Origin: Bacteroidales bacterium
GTDB taxonomy: Bacteria > Bacteroidota > Bacteroidia > Bacteroidales > VadinHA17
Assembly: GCA_003501665.1 (NCBI GenBank)
Contig: DNOQ01000003.1
Span: forward strand, 1 to 16,855
Direction of reading: 5' to 3'
Length of the DNA stretch: 16,855 nt
Part shown: positions 15,534 through 16,855 of the stretch, piece after piece
How positions within the stretch are numbered: the stretch's first letter is position 1
Layout: each line of letters begins with the position of its first letter
Made by a program: the position numbers and the translations under genes
Notes under the pieces: model-generated
Databases searched by the model: none
Seen by the model: the letters and a program-made list of their open reading frames with translations, nothing else
Told to the model about the DNA's origin: nothing

Positions 15534-16808
15534 TTAACTCGGTTTTTTAACTTCAACAGGACAATATTTAAAACATCTTCCACAACTGTAACATTTACCC
15601 CGGTGAGGGACGTATTCTGTCCGGGTCGTTCTTACAGTAAGCGCCACAAGGCTGAATCCAAGAGATAATCCCAGAAATACACCGGCCCATGGGGAAGCTT
15701 TCCTGAATCGTTCAATTATCATAAGCTCTTCTGCAAAGAGTTCATCTTCAGTCTTACCTGCTTCTTTGAATGCAACTGCGTCTTTTGATACAGCCTCCGT
15801 TCCTGTTTCTATTTCCATTCTTATTTCACGTGCCAGCCGAACTTCCTGTCTTATGCCTGCCAAAGCAGGACCCAGATTTCGAAATATCAGAGCTCCGGCA
15901 ACTGCAAATACTGGTATTAGAAGAAGATAAAGAAAAAGTTTCTTTCGCGACTTTTCGGGTTCTTCGGATGACAATCCCATATCTGACGGCAGTATTGCAT
16001 CATAGGGACATACATTCTCACACAAACGGCAATTTGTACACTCTGCAGGAGTTATGGTAAGATGACGTCGTGAAAACCGTGAAAAAATATTAAGTAAAAC
16101 GCCATAGGGACATAGATATCTGCAGTAAGGTCTGTTAATGAATATCCCTGATATAAGAAGCAGCGCCCCGAAAATTATCATGGTATAAGGTGCATCAAGC
16201 CTGAATATTCCCACAAAAGGATCATAACGGCATATAATGAACTGGCTTTCCAGAGCTGCAAAAAGAATTGCCAAAGCAAGATATATGAAAGGAACAGCTG
16301 CCAAAACCGATTCAACGGCTTTCGGTAACCTGACGGGCTTGTATCCGGTAAGTTCCTGAATGGCTCCCAGCGGACAGACACCCGCACAAAACACCCTGCC
16401 CGATATTAGTGCGAATATCAATGGAATCATGAAAAAAAGAAGAGCCGTAAAAGGAATACTGTAACTCTGATTAAATAAAGAAAGTGCAACATTCTGCACT
16501 GAACCAACAGAACATATACAACCCTCACGGAAAAATCCGAAATATGCCAGTGAAAATACCGACATCCATACAAGCCCCTGCCTGGACCTTTTTTTAAGTG
16601 CCAGCCATGTTGTCAGCAAAAGAGCTGCAATCAATACAATCACATCCATATATTCCCATATCTGCGATCTCTGCAAAGGCATCTGATGCTCAGGATATTG
16701 ATACCCTGATTCAAATTCCGGTCGGGGAAACCTGTCCTGTGCAAACAGGACAAAATGCCAGCTTAGCAGGACCAACAAAATAATATATGGCAGGAACTTC
16801 TTTTTCAA
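15534..16808 (-). CDS. NapH/NosR-like membrane polyferredoxin
   Basis: 424-residue inner-membrane iron-sulfur protein with about eight hydrophobic helices (6-23, 53-71, 79-93, 117-137, 170-187, 207-224, 290-308, 373-393). Family marks: FREGCICSVGSVQN (93-106), CAGVCPLGAIQE (141-152) and YCRYLCPYGVL (228-238), the Cys-x3-Cys-Pro motifs of NapH, CcoG and the NosR C-terminal region. A ferredoxin motif CTNCRLCENVCP (C257, C260, C263, C267) and a second one close to the C terminus, CYSCGRCFKYCP (C406, C409, C412, C416), should bind two [4Fe-4S] clusters on the cytoplasmic side. The periplasmic FMN domain of NosR/RnfG is absent. Proteins of this type pass electrons between quinol or soluble carriers and extracytoplasmic enzymes. 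The start is TTG at 16808: an in-frame TGA lies just 15 bases upstream and no ATG precedes the first helix. First gene of the operon as seen here. Confidence 0.88.
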   Translation of the reverse strand: MKKKFLPYIILLVLLSWHFVLFAQDRFPRPEFESGYQYPEHQMPLQRSQIWEYMDVIVLIAALLLTTWLALKKRSRQGLVWMSVFSLAYFGFFREGCICSVGSVQNVALSLFNQSYSIPFTALLFFMIPLIFALISGRVFCAGVCPLGAIQELTGYKPVRLPKAVESVLAAVPFIYLALAILFAALESQFIICRYDPFVGIFRLDAPYTMIIFGALLLISGIFINRPYCRYLCPYGVLLNIFSRFSRRHLTITPAECTNCRLCENVCPYDAILPSDMGLSSEEPEKSRKKLFLYLLLIPVFAVAGALIFRNLGPALAGIRQEVRLAREIRMEIETGTEAVSKDAVAFKEAGKTEDELFAEELMIIERFRKASPWAGVFLGLSLGFSLVALTVRTTRTEYVPHRGKCYSCGRCFKYCPVEVKKPS

Positions 16809-16855
16809 TATTTGTTTGTTTCAATATCGTTGTTGAGCTTTTCTCAAAAGCCCCC

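Noticed and set aside
16833..16847. Hairpin TTGAG-CTTTT-CTCAA upstream of the polyferredoxin gene
   Set aside because: A 5-base-pair AT-rich stem is too weak to support a claim, and the upstream gene is outside the window, so its role as a terminator cannot be judged.

Overview
The window looks like a piece of a Bacteroidota chromosome, probably from an anaerobic or facultative member. The signs are moderate AT richness, almost no Shine-Dalgarno sequences, secreted proteins with short signal peptides ending in an alanine or serine followed by Gln, and the mix of gene families. This placement is inference from style and content; no rRNA or other marker gene is present.

Left part, plus strand (1-3815): the 3' part of L-rhamnose isomerase (rhaA), an FGGY-family sugar kinase that is probably the rhamnulokinase, and a secreted PQQ-type beta-propeller protein. 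The first two genes give the first two steps of L-rhamnose breakdown. The propeller gene follows in the same direction after 54 bases.

Middle part, minus strand (3817-9140): a two-gene ABC exporter (a large ten-helix FtsX/MacB-type permease and a LolD/MacB-type ATPase) and a family-4 glycosyltransferase. The permease gene converges on the plus-strand operon with one base between the stop codons. The two intergenic gaps here (7753-7856 and 9141-9250) are the only sizeable ones in the window. The first carries degenerate GC-rich direct repeats. The second carries a hairpin and a strong Shine-Dalgarno sequence that can pair with part of that hairpin.

Right part, minus strand (9251-16808): a tightly packed five-gene redox operon. 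In transcription order it encodes (i) a NapH/NosR-like membrane polyferredoxin, (ii) a beta-propeller protein anchored by three membrane helices, (iii) a fused NuoE-NuoF (HydC-HydB-like) NADH/FMN/iron-sulfur protein, (iv) a [2Fe-2S]/[4Fe-4S] protein resembling the NuoG N-terminal region with a GltD-type cysteine domain inserted, and (v) a secreted beta-propeller protein. Gene junctions are +2 bases, a 4-base overlap, a 23-base overlap and +8 bases.

Items (iii) and (iv) together hold the iron-sulfur and flavin parts of the HydABC/Bfu type of electron-bifurcating complexes, but no hydrogenase or other catalytic subunit is encoded here. The membrane ferredoxin and the two extracytoplasmic propellers suggest that this NADH-oxidising or NADH-reducing module is wired to the membrane or periplasm. 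I regard this operon as the most likely undescribed system in the window; its substrate and physiological direction cannot be read from the sequence.
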